Source of the DNA: RYN-133 sp036497285
GTDB taxonomy: Bacteria; Actinomycetota; Actinomycetes; Mycobacteriales; Jatrophihabitantaceae
Reading direction: 5' to 3'
Length of the DNA: 64,000 nucleotides
NCBI GenBank assembly: GCA_036497285.1
Contig: DASXJR010000001.1
Coordinates: 62,001-126,000 of the forward strand
The position numbers were made by a program, and so were the translations under genes. The notes beneath the pieces were generated by a model. That model had not been told where the DNA came from. It saw nothing but the letters and a program-made list of their open reading frames with translations, and searched no databases. Below are positions 33,263-42,187 of this stretch, piece by piece. Position 1 is the first letter of the stretch. Each line of letters opens with the position of its first letter.

Positions 33263-34533
33263 AGCTCGCGGTCGTCGGTGGGGGCAGCACGTACACCCCC
33301 GAGCTGATCGAGGGCTTCGCCCGGCGGGCCGACGTGCTGCCCTGGGACGAACTGGTGCTGCACGACATCTCGGAGCAACGGCTGGACGTCGTCGGCGGGC
33401 TCGCGCGACGCATCCTCGACCGTGACGGCCTCGGCGCGCGACTGCGCACGTCCACATCATTGGACGATGCCGTCGACGGCGCGTCCGCGGTACTCATCCA
33501 GTTGCGCGTCGGCGGCCAGCAGGCCCGACTGGTCGACGAGACGCTGCCCGGAAAGTTCGGTCTGCTCGGCCAGGAGACGACGGGGCCCGGCGGCTTCGCC
33601 AAGGCACTGCGCACCGTGCCGGTCGTGCTCGACATCGCCGACGTGGTCGCCGAGCGTGCCGGACCGGACGCGTGGATCGTCGACTTCACCAACCCGGTCG
33701 GCATCGTGACCCGCGCTCTGCTCGACGCCGGGCACCGCGCGCTCGGGCTGTGCAACGTCGCGATCGGGTTCCAACGACGCATCGCGGCGCGGATGGGAGT
33801 GGCCGCGGACCGGGTGCGCCTCGACCACGCCGGCCTGAACCACCTGTCGTGGATCCGCCGGGTTCTTGTCGACGGCACCGATCGGCTGCCCGAAATGCTC
33901 GACTCGCCGAGCGAACTGGCCGCGTTGGCCGAAGAGATCGACCAGCCGGCCGAGTTGTTGCGAACGGTCCGCGCCATCCCGTCCTACTACTTGCACTATT
34001 TCTACTGCACCGACGAAGCCGTGCACGAGCAGCTGGCAGGAACGCATCGTGCCGCCGAGGTGCTCGAGATCGAGCGCACCCTGCTCGACATGTACGAAGA
34101 TCCGAGCCTCGATCACAAGCCCGAGCTGCTCGAGCAGCGCGGCGGTGCGTACTACAGCGAAGCGGCGGCCGCGCTCGTCACCTCGTTGCTCACCGGCGAC
34201 GGCGCGCACCACTACGTGGACGTGCGCAACAACGCCACGATCGCCGGATTGCCGGACGACGCGGTGGTCGAGGTGCCCGCGCACGTCGACGGCTCCGGTG
34301 CCCATCCGGTTGCGGTGCCCCCGCTCGCCCCGGAGTTCCTCGGCCTGGTCCAGGCGGTTACGGCCTACGAGGTGCTCGCCATCGAAGCGGCCCGCAGCGG
34401 TAGCCGCACGGTCGCGTTGCGGGCGCTGTTGGCCAACCCGTTGGTGCGGCAGTGGGACGTCGCGGTCGCATTGCTCGACGAGTTGCTGGCAGCCAACCGG
34501 GCATACCTACCGGCATTCGCAGAGGTCAGGTGA
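33259..34533 (+). CDS. GH4-family 6-phospho-beta-glucosidase-like enzyme
   Basis: The 424-residue NAD- and metal-dependent glycosidase has the NAD-binding N-terminus VVGGGSTYTPELIEGFARRA, the conserved QLRVGGQQARLVDETLPGKF and GQETTGPGGF, metal-site cysteine in GLCNVAIGFQRR and histidine in DHAGLNHLSW. GH4 enzymes cleave 6-phosphorylated glycosides by an oxidation-elimination route. In most bacteria the substrate arrives by PTS; here the gene closes an ABC operon that starts with a ROK kinase. The substrate may be a cellobiose- or chitobiose-like sugar, but the sequence cannot settle this. Confidence 0.92.
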   Translation: MKLAVVGGGSTYTPELIEGFARRADVLPWDELVLHDISEQRLDVVGGLARRILDRDGLGARLRTSTSLDDAVDGASAVLIQLRVGGQQARLVDETLPGKFGLLGQETTGPGGFAKALRTVPVVLDIADVVAERAGPDAWIVDFTNPVGIVTRALLDAGHRALGLCNVAIGFQRRIAARMGVAADRVRLDHAGLNHLSWIRRVLVDGTDRLPEMLDSPSELAALAEEIDQPAELLRTVRAIPSYYLHYFYCTDEAVHEQLAGTHRAAEVLEIERTLLDMYEDPSLDHKPELLEQRGGAYYSEAAAALVTSLLTGDGAHHYVDVRNNATIAGLPDDAVVEVPAHVDGSGAHPVAVPPLAPEFLGLVQAVTAYEVLAIEAARSGSRTVALRALLANPLVRQWDVAVALLDELLAANRAYLPAFAEVR

Positions 34534-34942
34534 CGGGGCCGTTCTGGGCGGTGTCGGCGGCGACAGGCAGCACCACCCAGAGTTCGCGGCCGCCGTCGAC
34601 GGCGTCGATGCCCCAGCGCTCCACGATCGCGTCGATCATCCGGAAGCCCAGTTGTTGTGCGTGTGCCGCCGGGCCTTCCTCGTCATCGACCGCGATACCG
34701 TCGTCGGTCAGCGAGAGACGCACCGTGTTCTCCTCGCGCCACAGCCGCAACGTCATCGTCCTGCTCTGTGCGACGAGCGATGCAGTCACCAGCTCGCTGG
34801 CGCACAGGGTGACGTCGGCCAGGAACGGGGAGTCCGGCGCACCGTCGACGGCGATCATGTTCGGCAGCACTTCACGAACCCACGCTCGCGCAAGGCGGGC
34901 AGCGCCGACCTGACTGACCAACTGACGGGTCGACGGTTCCAC
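34526..34942 (-). CDS. RsbW-like ATP-binding protein
   Basis: 138 residues of HATPase_c type: an altered N-box CASELVTASLVAQ, G1 DDGIAVDDEEG, G2 QLGFRMIDAIVERWGID, and ending GRELWVVLPV. Its 3' end overlaps the GH4 gene by 8 bp in convergent orientation. The N-box asparagine that binds magnesium is replaced, so ATP binding may be weak. It is divergent from a second degenerate protein of the same kind at 35220. Confidence 0.75.
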   Translation of the reverse strand: MEPSTRQLVSQVGAARLARAWVREVLPNMIAVDGAPDSPFLADVTLCASELVTASLVAQSRTMTLRLWREENTVRLSLTDDGIAVDDEEGPAAHAQQLGFRMIDAIVERWGIDAVDGGRELWVVLPVAADTAQNGPVT

Positions 34943-35219
34943 GGTGCCCGGCCCTCCCGGTTTTTGGGGCGCTGCGCAGTGCCGGGTCGACGAACGACGA
35001 CAGTGTCGTTCGATCGTGGGAGGAACCCGGCAGATGAGCCAAACGATATAGGTTGCACGCCTGACGGTGAAAGCGATTGCACGCCGTAGCGGCTCCAGTA
35101 GTGGGCAAGCTTGCCCAACCGTTCAAGATTGTCGATCACAAATCGGTACGGACAGGGCCTAACGGCCCTACGTATCTGCGACACAGCAGTGTTTGCTGCA
35201 TGCCATGGGAGCACCGACC

Positions 35220-35642
35220 ATGACCGCCGACACGCTCGAACGGCCCTCCGCGCCGTCTCGCCACGTGTTGCGTTTGTATTCGCACCGCAGCGCGCCGAGC
35301 CTCGCCCGTCACGCGTTGCGTACCTGCGCGAGCCTGACCGAACTGCCCACCGCGGTCGTAGATGACGCCGCTTTCGCTGTCGGCGAGTTGATGGTCATCA
35401 GCGCTCGCCAGTGCGTCGCCGGATCGATGACGGTCGTGTTCGAGATCGACGACGACAGCATCGTCGTGCGGGTCGCGGACCACGCGAGCGAGCTGTCGGC
35501 GATGCGGTTGCGGTCGAACACGACGGTCGAGCGGGCCTGGTCAGTGGTACGCCGTGTCGCGAAAAGTTGGGGCGTGTCCGCGTCCGGCGACGGACGCCAG
35601 TTGTGGGCGCGGCTGGAATGCGCGCCGGAGCTCGCCCACTGA
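35220..35642 (+). CDS. degenerate RsbW-like ATP-binding protein
   Basis: 140 residues. The fold pattern is kept (HVLRLYSHRSAPSLARHALR, VGELMVISARQCV, VVRVADHASELSA, TVERAWSVVRRVAKSWGVSA, ending GRQLWARLE), but N-box and G-box residues are mostly lost. It is perhaps a binding partner rather than an enzyme. ATG 35220 with GGGAG about 11 bases upstream is preferred; starts at 35193 and 35205 are open. It forms a divergent pair with the gene ending at 34942. Confidence 0.65.
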   Translation: MTADTLERPSAPSRHVLRLYSHRSAPSLARHALRTCASLTELPTAVVDDAAFAVGELMVISARQCVAGSMTVVFEIDDDSIVVRVADHASELSAMRLRSNTTVERAWSVVRRVAKSWGVSASGDGRQLWARLECAPELAH

Positions 35643-35644
35643 CA

Positions 35645-35666
35645 GATCGCCTGCGGTCAGGCGATC
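35645..35666. terminator. perfect hairpin between convergent genes
   Basis: gatcgcctg, loop cggt, caggcgatc: nine perfect base pairs directly between the plus-strand ATPase-like gene and the minus-strand patatin gene, overlapping the last codons of the latter. It is probably a bidirectional terminator without a U-tract. Confidence 0.6.
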
Positions 35667-36649
35667 AGGTGCCCGCCGGACGGCTCACCCGGCGTGATGA
35701 CGTGCTCCCGAGCAGTTTCCAGCGCGGTGTGGAGCACTTCACGCCGCCGGATGGGATTCATCAGGCTCCGGCCCATGCTGACGAGATCGCGCGTGGTCGG
35801 GGTGATGAGGCGGACGGACGTACCCTCGGCACTCACGAGTCCGGCCTCGGCGCGTAGCCGACGGATCACGTGCTCGCGCAGCCGGCGATCGGCCTCCTCG
35901 ACCGGCGACCAGTTCGGCCGGCGCGCCGGACCGGCCATCGGCGCGAGCACGAGCACCTCTTCCAGACCGGCCCCTGCCAGCACGTCCAGATTGGTCATCG
36001 ATACCGCGCCACCGTCGACATAGCGTCTGCCGTGGATCTCGACAGGCGGGAAGAACCCCGGTGCAGCGCACGACGCGATGACCGCCCGCGGCAGCGGTGC
36101 CACCCGGGACATGGACTGGCCGAAGACGATCCGTCGGCCGGTGTCGAAGTCCATCGCGACGATGCGCAGCGCGGGCCACACCGGCCACGGCCGGCCACGT
36201 TGTGCGCGCACGATCAGCTCGGCAAGCGGTTCGAGGTCGCCGCGGCCGCGCGGCGACAGGGCGGCGGCCACGGTAGTCAGCGGTTGGCGATGTCCGCGCA
36301 GCGCGGCCCACGCGACGAGGCGCGGGTTCGCCGGCAGCAGGATCGGCCGAGGGACGCGGGCCAACGCGGCGTGCACGTCGAAGGCGTTGACGGGCGCGGT
36401 GCCTTCGAGGTCGGGTTCGCCCGGCCTGTCGAGTTGGGCGGCCAGGTCGTCAATGCTCGAGCCGGTGGCCAGAAGTGCACAGACGACCGAGCCCGCCGAC
36501 GTCCCGACCAGAACGTCGCACGTGCTCGGGTCGAGGCCCTCGACCTCCTTGAGGGCGGCCAGCGTTCCGATCATCCACGCCGTACCGAGTGAGCCACCCG
36601 CGCCCAGCACGAGTCCACGCCGACCGGACAGCGGTGTACCGATGTCCAT
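35657..36649 (-). CDS. patatin-like phospholipase
   Basis: The 330-residue lipid acyl hydrolase has the oxyanion loop LGAGGSLGTAWMIG near residue 14, nucleophile elbow LVGTSAGSVVCALL with the catalytic serine near residue 47, and the aspartate of the dyad in YVDGGAVSMTNLD. ATG 36649 is fixed by GGAGG before it. The protein lacks a signal peptide, so it acts in the cytoplasm or at the inner face of the membrane. Substrate unknown. Confidence 0.92.
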   Translation of the reverse strand: MDIGTPLSGRRGLVLGAGGSLGTAWMIGTLAALKEVEGLDPSTCDVLVGTSAGSVVCALLATGSSIDDLAAQLDRPGEPDLEGTAPVNAFDVHAALARVPRPILLPANPRLVAWAALRGHRQPLTTVAAALSPRGRGDLEPLAELIVRAQRGRPWPVWPALRIVAMDFDTGRRIVFGQSMSRVAPLPRAVIASCAAPGFFPPVEIHGRRYVDGGAVSMTNLDVLAGAGLEEVLVLAPMAGPARRPNWSPVEEADRRLREHVIRRLRAEAGLVSAEGTSVRLITPTTRDLVSMGRSLMNPIRRREVLHTALETAREHVITPGEPSGGHLIA

Positions 36650-36872
36650 TCCCACCTCCGGCTCGCACCCGAGCCGCCAGTTCCGAGTGTGCGGACGGCG
36701 TGAGATCCGCCGACAGCGACCAACGTCACCTGGAGCTCGGCCAAGGTCCCAACCGTCCGGCAGTCTGACCAAATGGTCCCGATATGCGCGGGACGTTGGG
36801 CCCCTGTGCGGCTGTCCCCCCGATGCCATCGTGAACGTGTCCGGAGCAAGTCCGCTGCGACCGGGAGTCAGC

Positions 36873-37139
36873 ATGGAGCACGTGTCGGTGTGGACTGCCA
36901 CGATCTATCTCGAAGAGCACGACCACCAGACCAGCGCGCGCGTCAGGCTCGACACCAAGGACAACCACATCGAGGGCTACGGCGTGGCCCGCTGCCACCC
37001 GCACGATCGTGATGTCTCGCGGATCGGCGACGAGCTCGCGGTGGCGCGAGCGTTGTCCGATCTCGCACACAAGCTTTTCGACGCGACCGTGGGTGACATC
37101 GAAGCGATGACCCACGAGAAGTCGGCCGCGCGAAGCTAG
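36873..37139 (+). CDS. DUF1876 domain protein
   Basis: 88 residues, an actinobacterial family with a dsRNA-binding-like fold: WTATIYLEEHDHQTSARVRL then IEGYGVARCHPHDRDVSRIG and ELAVARALSDLAHKLFDATV. The role is unknown; several relatives are stress- or stationary-phase proteins. The ATG has GGGAG upstream. Confidence 0.85.
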   Translation: MEHVSVWTATIYLEEHDHQTSARVRLDTKDNHIEGYGVARCHPHDRDVSRIGDELAVARALSDLAHKLFDATVGDIEAMTHEKSAARS

Positions 37140-37182
37140 CAGCACTCGCGGCGCGGACGAAGGGTCGGCGATACTGACCGGC

Positions 37183-37941
37183 ATGGGCTACCCCGATCTG
37201 GATCCGCGTGCCGGTGAACCCGAGTTCGAGGACCTGGCGGCGCTGCGCGAACATCGCAAGCGGCGGCTGGCGCTCGGCTACCGCATCTTCGCAGCGATGC
37301 GCTACGGCTCTCTCGGCGACGGGCACATATCCGCGCGCGACCCGGAGCGCACCGACCACTTCTGGCTGGCGCGCTACGGCGTGCCGTTCGGCAACGTCAC
37401 GGTCGACGATCTTGTGCTGGTCGGGCCGGACGGATCGGTGGTCGAGGGTCGCGGCTGGATCAACCCGGCCGCGTATTACATCCACGCACCGGTGCACGAG
37501 GCCCGTCCGGACATCGTGAGCGCGGCGCACACCCACACGCCCTACGGAACCCCGTTCGCGGCGAAGGTACGCCTGCTGCAACCGATCTCGCAAGAGTCGT
37601 GCACGTTCTTCGACGACCACGCGCTCTTCGACGACGAAGAGGTGGACATCGCCTCGACCGACGGCGGGAAGCGGATCGCGGCCGCACTCGGTACGGCCAA
37701 GGCCGTGATCCTGCGCAATCACGGACCGCTGACCGTCGGGGCGACGGTCGATTCCGCGGTCGGATTCTTCCTGCAGTTCGAGCGTGCGGCCGAGGTGCAC
37801 GTGAAGGTGGCCGACGCGCAACCGATCAGCGCGGACGCTGCGCGCGCGGCGTACCGCCTGGTCGGCTCCGAACAGACGGGGCGTCAGCTGTTCGAGTGGC
37901 TGCTGCGCTCGACCATCCGCGACCCGGACGTCGTCGGCTGA
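37183..37941 (+). CDS. class II aldolase/adducin domain protein
   Basis: 252 residues. The metal-binding AHTHTPYGTPFAAK near residue 112, GDGHISARDPERTD near residue 46 and LRNHGPLTVG near residue 178 are typical of the zinc-dependent class II aldolase/adducin family. It probably acts on a small aldose phosphate or related carbonyl compound; the substrate is unknown. It follows the DUF1876 gene by 43 bp. Confidence 0.9.
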   Translation: MGYPDLDPRAGEPEFEDLAALREHRKRRLALGYRIFAAMRYGSLGDGHISARDPERTDHFWLARYGVPFGNVTVDDLVLVGPDGSVVEGRGWINPAAYYIHAPVHEARPDIVSAAHTHTPYGTPFAAKVRLLQPISQESCTFFDDHALFDDEEVDIASTDGGKRIAAALGTAKAVILRNHGPLTVGATVDSAVGFFLQFERAAEVHVKVADAQPISADAARAAYRLVGSEQTGRQLFEWLLRSTIRDPDVVG

Positions 37942-37948
37942 CCTCGCC

Positions 37949-39907
37949 TCACCGCTGCGTGAGCGCAGCCCTGACCAGCCGCGCGTAGGCGCGGGCGCCG
38001 GCAGTCGTCAGGTGCAGCCCGTCCGAGCCGAGCCAGGCGTGGTTGCCGGCGGATCGGGCGTACCAGTCCAGCACGACGACATTGCGGAATGCCTTGCCCA
38101 CACTGGTGATCGTCGCGTTGTTCGGGTCCTGCCAGTCGCGCGCAACCCGATCGGTCAGTAACACGACCCGGTGCCGATCGCGCAGCGCGGTCAGGGTGGA
38201 ACGAAGCTGGTCCGGCGAGATGATCCCGTTGTTGCCGGTGTGGATCACGACGTCGGGCTGCAGCGTGCCGTGCGCCGCGCGGGCCACGACGTCGTCGAGC
38301 ACCTCGTACGGTTGGCGCCCCACGACGGCGTCCATGTCCAACCGCGACGTGACCGACCCCAGCGCCGTGCGCCCCCCGAGCAGTACCGAGTCGCCGAAGG
38401 CGCTGACGTCAACGCGCCGGTGTGCCGGCGGCGCCGGGCGCTTGTGCGTGGGCCGACGGGGTTGCGGGGCAACCGGGCTCGACGGCCGCGGCGCCGGAGC
38501 GGCGGCGTGCGTGGACGGGACGGGGCGGGGCCGGACGTGGACGGGCGGCGCCTGCGGCGAGCCGACCGCGCTGGCAGCCACGCCGAGCGACAACGCAGCG
38601 ATCAGCGTGGCAGCTGCGGCGACGGTGTCCCAGCGCTTGCGCGCGCCGTTCGCCCGTGCGGATCGCCACCGGGCGAACTGGTCGCTGCGCAACGGAACTT
38701 CGATGAAGTGGTGCGACAGCGCGGCCAGGCCGAGGATCAGCACCAGGCGGCACAGGTTGATCACCAACGCCGGCCCGCGCACGTCGAGGTCGGGACGGGT
38801 GACCACGACGACGGGCCAGTGCCAGATGTAGATCGAGTACGAGCGCTGGCCCACCCACCTGATCGGACGCATGTCGAGGATGCGGCCGAGCAGACTGCGT
38901 CGCCGCAGTGCACACAGCGCCACCGCGAGCACCAGCACACCGAACGCCAGGAAGCCGCCGCGGTAGAGCACCGGGCTGAATTCGGTGATGGTCAGCAGTT
39001 CGACTATCAAAACGACCAGCAGCACCGCACCGGCCACGTCAGTGAGCCAGACGAACTTCGCGGGCAGCCGACCGGACGGTATCGGCGCGTCGCGGTGCCG
39101 CACCGCCAGCCAGGCGCCGCACGCCGAACCGAGGAACAAGCCCATCGCGTGGGTATCCGAGCCGTAGTAGACGCGTGACGTGTCGCCGAAGAACGGCAGT
39201 CCCGAGCGGACGGCGATGACGGCCATCGTCACCGTCGACGCCGCGGCGAGCACGAGGGCGACGACGGCGACCAGCCGCACCCGCGCGGCCGGATCCGCGC
39301 GGCGGGCAGCGACGCCGACGACCACGACAACGACCACCGACCAGACGAGGTAGAACTGCTCCTCGATCGCCAACGACCACAGGTGCTGCACCATCGGCGG
39401 ACGTCCGGTGAACGCGAAGTAGGGCTGGTCATCGGCGGCCAGCCACCAGTTCGTGACATAGGTCAGGCTGGCGACCACACCGCTCTTCAACGTCGCCATC
39501 TGGTCGCGCCAGACAGTGCTGCCCGCGATCGTCACCACTGCGAGCATCGCCATGACGGTCGGAAGCAGGCGGCGGGCACGACGGATGTAGAACCGGCCGA
39601 GACGCAGCCGGCCCGTCTCGAGGATCTCCGTCGCGATCATGTTCGTGATCAGCAAGCCGCTGATGACGAAGAAGACGTCGACACCGAGGAAACCACCCGG
39701 CGCGACGGCATAGTCCAGATGGAAGGCGACGACCGCGAGCACCGCGATCGCACGAAGCCCGTCCAGGCCCCCGAGGCGACGGCGGTGGGGTTCCGGTGCC
39801 GATCGGGGGCCGGTGATGACGACCGGTTCCCAGCCGCGGGTCGGCGCAGCGACGGCGAGCGGGCGCATAGGTGCGCCGGCAGGGCTCTCGTCGTAGGCGT
39901 GCGTCAT
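37949..39907 (-). CDS. OafA/YrhL-type membrane acyltransferase with C-terminal SGNH domain
   Basis: 652 residues. Residues 45 to 400 hold an acyltransferase-3 domain with about ten membrane segments (LDGLRAIAVLAVVAFHLDYA, GGFLGVDVFFVISGLLITN). A proline-rich linker of about 45 residues follows, then an outside SGNH domain with VSAFGDSVLLGGRTALG (serine) and GSDGLHLTTAGARAYA (Asp-x-x-His). It transfers acyl groups to cell-surface sugars. It is convergent with the aldolase gene and 7 bp from it. Confidence 0.93.
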   Translation of the reverse strand: MTHAYDESPAGAPMRPLAVAAPTRGWEPVVITGPRSAPEPHRRRLGGLDGLRAIAVLAVVAFHLDYAVAPGGFLGVDVFFVISGLLITNMIATEILETGRLRLGRFYIRRARRLLPTVMAMLAVVTIAGSTVWRDQMATLKSGVVASLTYVTNWWLAADDQPYFAFTGRPPMVQHLWSLAIEEQFYLVWSVVVVVVVGVAARRADPAARVRLVAVVALVLAAASTVTMAVIAVRSGLPFFGDTSRVYYGSDTHAMGLFLGSACGAWLAVRHRDAPIPSGRLPAKFVWLTDVAGAVLLVVLIVELLTITEFSPVLYRGGFLAFGVLVLAVALCALRRRSLLGRILDMRPIRWVGQRSYSIYIWHWPVVVVTRPDLDVRGPALVINLCRLVLILGLAALSHHFIEVPLRSDQFARWRSARANGARKRWDTVAAAATLIAALSLGVAASAVGSPQAPPVHVRPRPVPSTHAAAPAPRPSSPVAPQPRRPTHKRPAPPAHRRVDVSAFGDSVLLGGRTALGSVTSRLDMDAVVGRQPYEVLDDVVARAAHGTLQPDVVIHTGNNGIISPDQLRSTLTALRDRHRVVLLTDRVARDWQDPNNATITSVGKAFRNVVVLDWYARSAGNHAWLGSDGLHLTTAGARAYARLVRAALTQR

Positions 39908-39981
39908 CGTCCCCCGGCCACCTGAGCGCGTGGCGCAATTGCATCATCGCGCGGCGCCCGGGCGTGGGAGGCAGGCCGTAA

Positions 39982-40695
39982 TCAGCCGCTCGGACCGAAC
40001 CGCTCCACGCGAATCCGTCCGTCGCTCACCCCGGCGCCCATCAGCAGGTCCGAGGCGCCTTCGGCGAAGCTTTCCGATCCGCACACGTAACACGGGTCGT
40101 CGCTGTCAAAGCCGTCAGTGCCAACGACCCCGGCCACCTCGGCCGCAGTCAGCCGGCCGGCTGCACGCTGCGGCAGGTCAGCCCGGGTCAGTGCCACGAG
40201 CGCTCCGGCGGCTTCGAGCTCGTCGACATACGGGACGTCCTGACGGGTGCGGGCGGAGACCGCCAGGTGCAGCAAATCTGTCCGGCCGACATGCCGTGCG
40301 TGCCGCAACATCGCCACCAGCGGCACCGCGCCGGAGCCGCCGGCCAGCCCGAACGCCGGCCCGGTCGCGTCCCACACGAACCAGCCGCCGATCGGGCCGC
40401 GCACTGCGAGCTCGTCGCCGACCTCGACCACTTCGGCAAGGAAGGAGGAGACCTCGCCCCCGAGGAGGCGCTCGATATAGAACTCGACCTCAGGGTCGGA
40501 CGGCGGCGAGGCCACCGAGTACGAGCGTTGTGCGACGTACCCGTCGTCGGCGGTCAGCCGAATGACGTAGTGCTGCCCAGGCATGTGGTCGATGCGCTCG
40601 GGGATCCGCAGCCGCAGCACGACGGCGCGCGGGGTCGGGTGCACGACCGACGTGACGGTGCCCGTACGCCACCCGCCGGTCGGGGCCTTAGTCAC
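39982..40695 (-). CDS. FAD-binding ferredoxin reductase-like protein
   Basis: 237 residues with the FAD motif RSYSVASPPSD near residue 56, the pyrophosphate-binding turn GLAGGSGAVPLVAMLR near residue 120, and NAD-domain end VCGSESFAEGASDLLM. There is no iron-sulfur domain. It overlaps the molybdopterin enzyme gene by 8 bp, so the two probably form an electron-transfer pair, the flavoprotein supplying electrons from NAD(P)H. Confidence 0.88.
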   Translation of the reverse strand: MTKAPTGGWRTGTVTSVVHPTPRAVVLRLRIPERIDHMPGQHYVIRLTADDGYVAQRSYSVASPPSDPEVEFYIERLLGGEVSSFLAEVVEVGDELAVRGPIGGWFVWDATGPAFGLAGGSGAVPLVAMLRHARHVGRTDLLHLAVSARTRQDVPYVDELEAAGALVALTRADLPQRAAGRLTAAEVAGVVGTDGFDSDDPCYVCGSESFAEGASDLLMGAGVSDGRIRVERFGPSG

Positions 40696-41293
40696 CTTGG
40701 TAGCGCTGCTCGAGCCACGGGTCGCCCAGGTCGTGGTAACCGTTGCGTTCCCAGAAACCCTGCTTGTCGTGTTCGAGCAGGGTCAGCCGGGTGACCCACT
40801 TGGCGCTCTTCCAGAAGTACAGGTGTGGCACGAGCAGGCGTACCGGCCCGCCGTGTTCGCGTGGCAGCGGGCGTCCCTCGTGCGTCCAGACGATCCACGC
40901 CTTGCCGTCCGTGACGTGCTCGAGCGGCAGGTTGGTGGTGTAGCCGGTCGTGCTGGTGGCCAACACGTACGCGGCGTTCGACATCGGACGGACGGCGTCG
41001 AGCAGCACGTCGACCGACACGCCGTTGAAGCTCGTCCCCAACTTCGACCAGGTGGTGACGCAGTGGATGTCGCCCGCGTACTCCGAGGCCGGCAGCAGGT
41101 GCAGGTCCTCCCACGTCCACGTGTGTTCGTTCTCCACGAGGCCGTCGACGGTCATCGTCCATCGGTCGGGATCGAGGCGAGGGGTGACTTCGGCGGTGAG
41201 GACCGGCCAATCCGACCCGACGTCGTACTGTCCCGGCGGCAGTCGGGTGTCGCGCTCGCGGTGCAGGCGTCCGGTGAAACCCCGGGTGGCCAT
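40688..41293 (-). CDS. sulfite oxidase-like molybdopterin oxidoreductase
   Basis: 201 residues of the oxidoreductase molybdopterin fold. The molybdenum-ligating cysteine is in DIHCVTTWSKLGTSFNG, and VLATSTTGYTTNLPLE and GGPVRLLVPHLYFWKSAKWV are also typical. The protein lacks a Tat signal and the dimerisation domain of true sulfite oxidases, as in YedY-like short proteins. The ATG overlaps the stop of the hydrolase gene by one base. It is coupled to a flavoprotein. Possible role: reduction of sulfoxides or another small oxidised compound. Confidence 0.88.
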   Translation of the reverse strand: MATRGFTGRLHRERDTRLPPGQYDVGSDWPVLTAEVTPRLDPDRWTMTVDGLVENEHTWTWEDLHLLPASEYAGDIHCVTTWSKLGTSFNGVSVDVLLDAVRPMSNAAYVLATSTTGYTTNLPLEHVTDGKAWIVWTHEGRPLPREHGGPVRLLVPHLYFWKSAKWVTRLTLLEHDKQGFWERNGYHDLGDPWLEQRYQGD

Positions 41294-42090
41294 CAGACAC
41301 CGTTCCGGCTGAGGAATTCGAGCGCTGCGTCGGCAGCGGGCCGCCAGGTGCTGTCCGCGGGGAAAGAATGCCCGCGCTTGTCGAGAACCATGATTTCGGT
41401 CACCCCCGAGTTGTGGCCGCGCTGGATTCCGTACGCGGCTTGGACGGTCGACGCCGGCACAGTGCGATCGACGCTGCCGGCGATGAACAACAACGGGCCA
41501 CGTTCGGACCCGGTGGCGACGCTCGCCGGACTGCGCGGGGTGACGTTGGCGAGGCCGGCTTGGAACAGGGGACGGCACGGCGCCGGAATCGCGAACCGGT
41601 CGTAGAGCTGGTCGGATTCCTCACGGGAGACGCCGTTGGCGAAGTTCTTGGCGTTCGAGTCATGCGTGTGTGACCAGGTCTTGTTGCGCAGCCACGGCCG
41701 TGAGAGCACCGGCAACGCCGATTCCAGCTGCGCGAGCGGAAGACCCAGGATGCCCTTGAACTGTGTGGGCGCGAGCGCGACGCAGGCGCGGGCTTTGCCG
41801 TTGGCATGCAACTGCTCCGCGACAAGGCCGCCGAACGAGTGGCCGATCACGACCGGTCGGGCAGGAAGGCTGTCGATCACCCCGGCGAAGTGCGCGGTGA
41901 CGTCGGCGATGCCGATGCCGTTCATCGCGGACGGGTCGGCGCGGGTCGCCGCCACCGTCTCGGCCTCCCCGGGCCAGCGTGGCGCGCTGGTCACGTAGCC
42001 GTTCTTCTCGAACAGCTCCTGCCACGGCGTCCAGCTGCTGGCGTGCATCCACAGCCCGTGGATGAACACGACATGGATCGTTTCGCTCAC
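41293..42090 (-). CDS. alpha/beta hydrolase
   Basis: The 265-residue alpha/beta hydrolase has oxyanion motif FIHGLWMHASSW near residue 9, nucleophile elbow VIGHSFGGLVAEQL near residue 80, and late histidine in LDKRGHSFPADS. GTG 42090 is preferred because GGAGGAGC stands upstream. The substrate is unknown; it is the first gene of the three-gene minus-strand run with the molybdopterin and flavin proteins. Confidence 0.88.
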   Translation of the reverse strand: MSETIHVVFIHGLWMHASSWTPWQELFEKNGYVTSAPRWPGEAETVAATRADPSAMNGIGIADVTAHFAGVIDSLPARPVVIGHSFGGLVAEQLHANGKARACVALAPTQFKGILGLPLAQLESALPVLSRPWLRNKTWSHTHDSNAKNFANGVSREESDQLYDRFAIPAPCRPLFQAGLANVTPRSPASVATGSERGPLLFIAGSVDRTVPASTVQAAYGIQRGHNSGVTEIMVLDKRGHSFPADSTWRPAADAALEFLSRNGV

Positions 42091-42187
42091 GATGCTCCTC
42101 CGGGCAGAGTGGGCGTGCGTCACCAAGCCTAGGACGCATTCCTACGTTACGGTCGGTGCGTTCCCTGAGCGACTGCGCGGAGGTGCC

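Noticed and set aside
36650..36901. An extended N-terminus of the patatin protein (84 more residues)
   Set aside because: The added residues have no homology or hydrophobic signal, and ATG 36649 has a clear GGAGG site where family homology begins.
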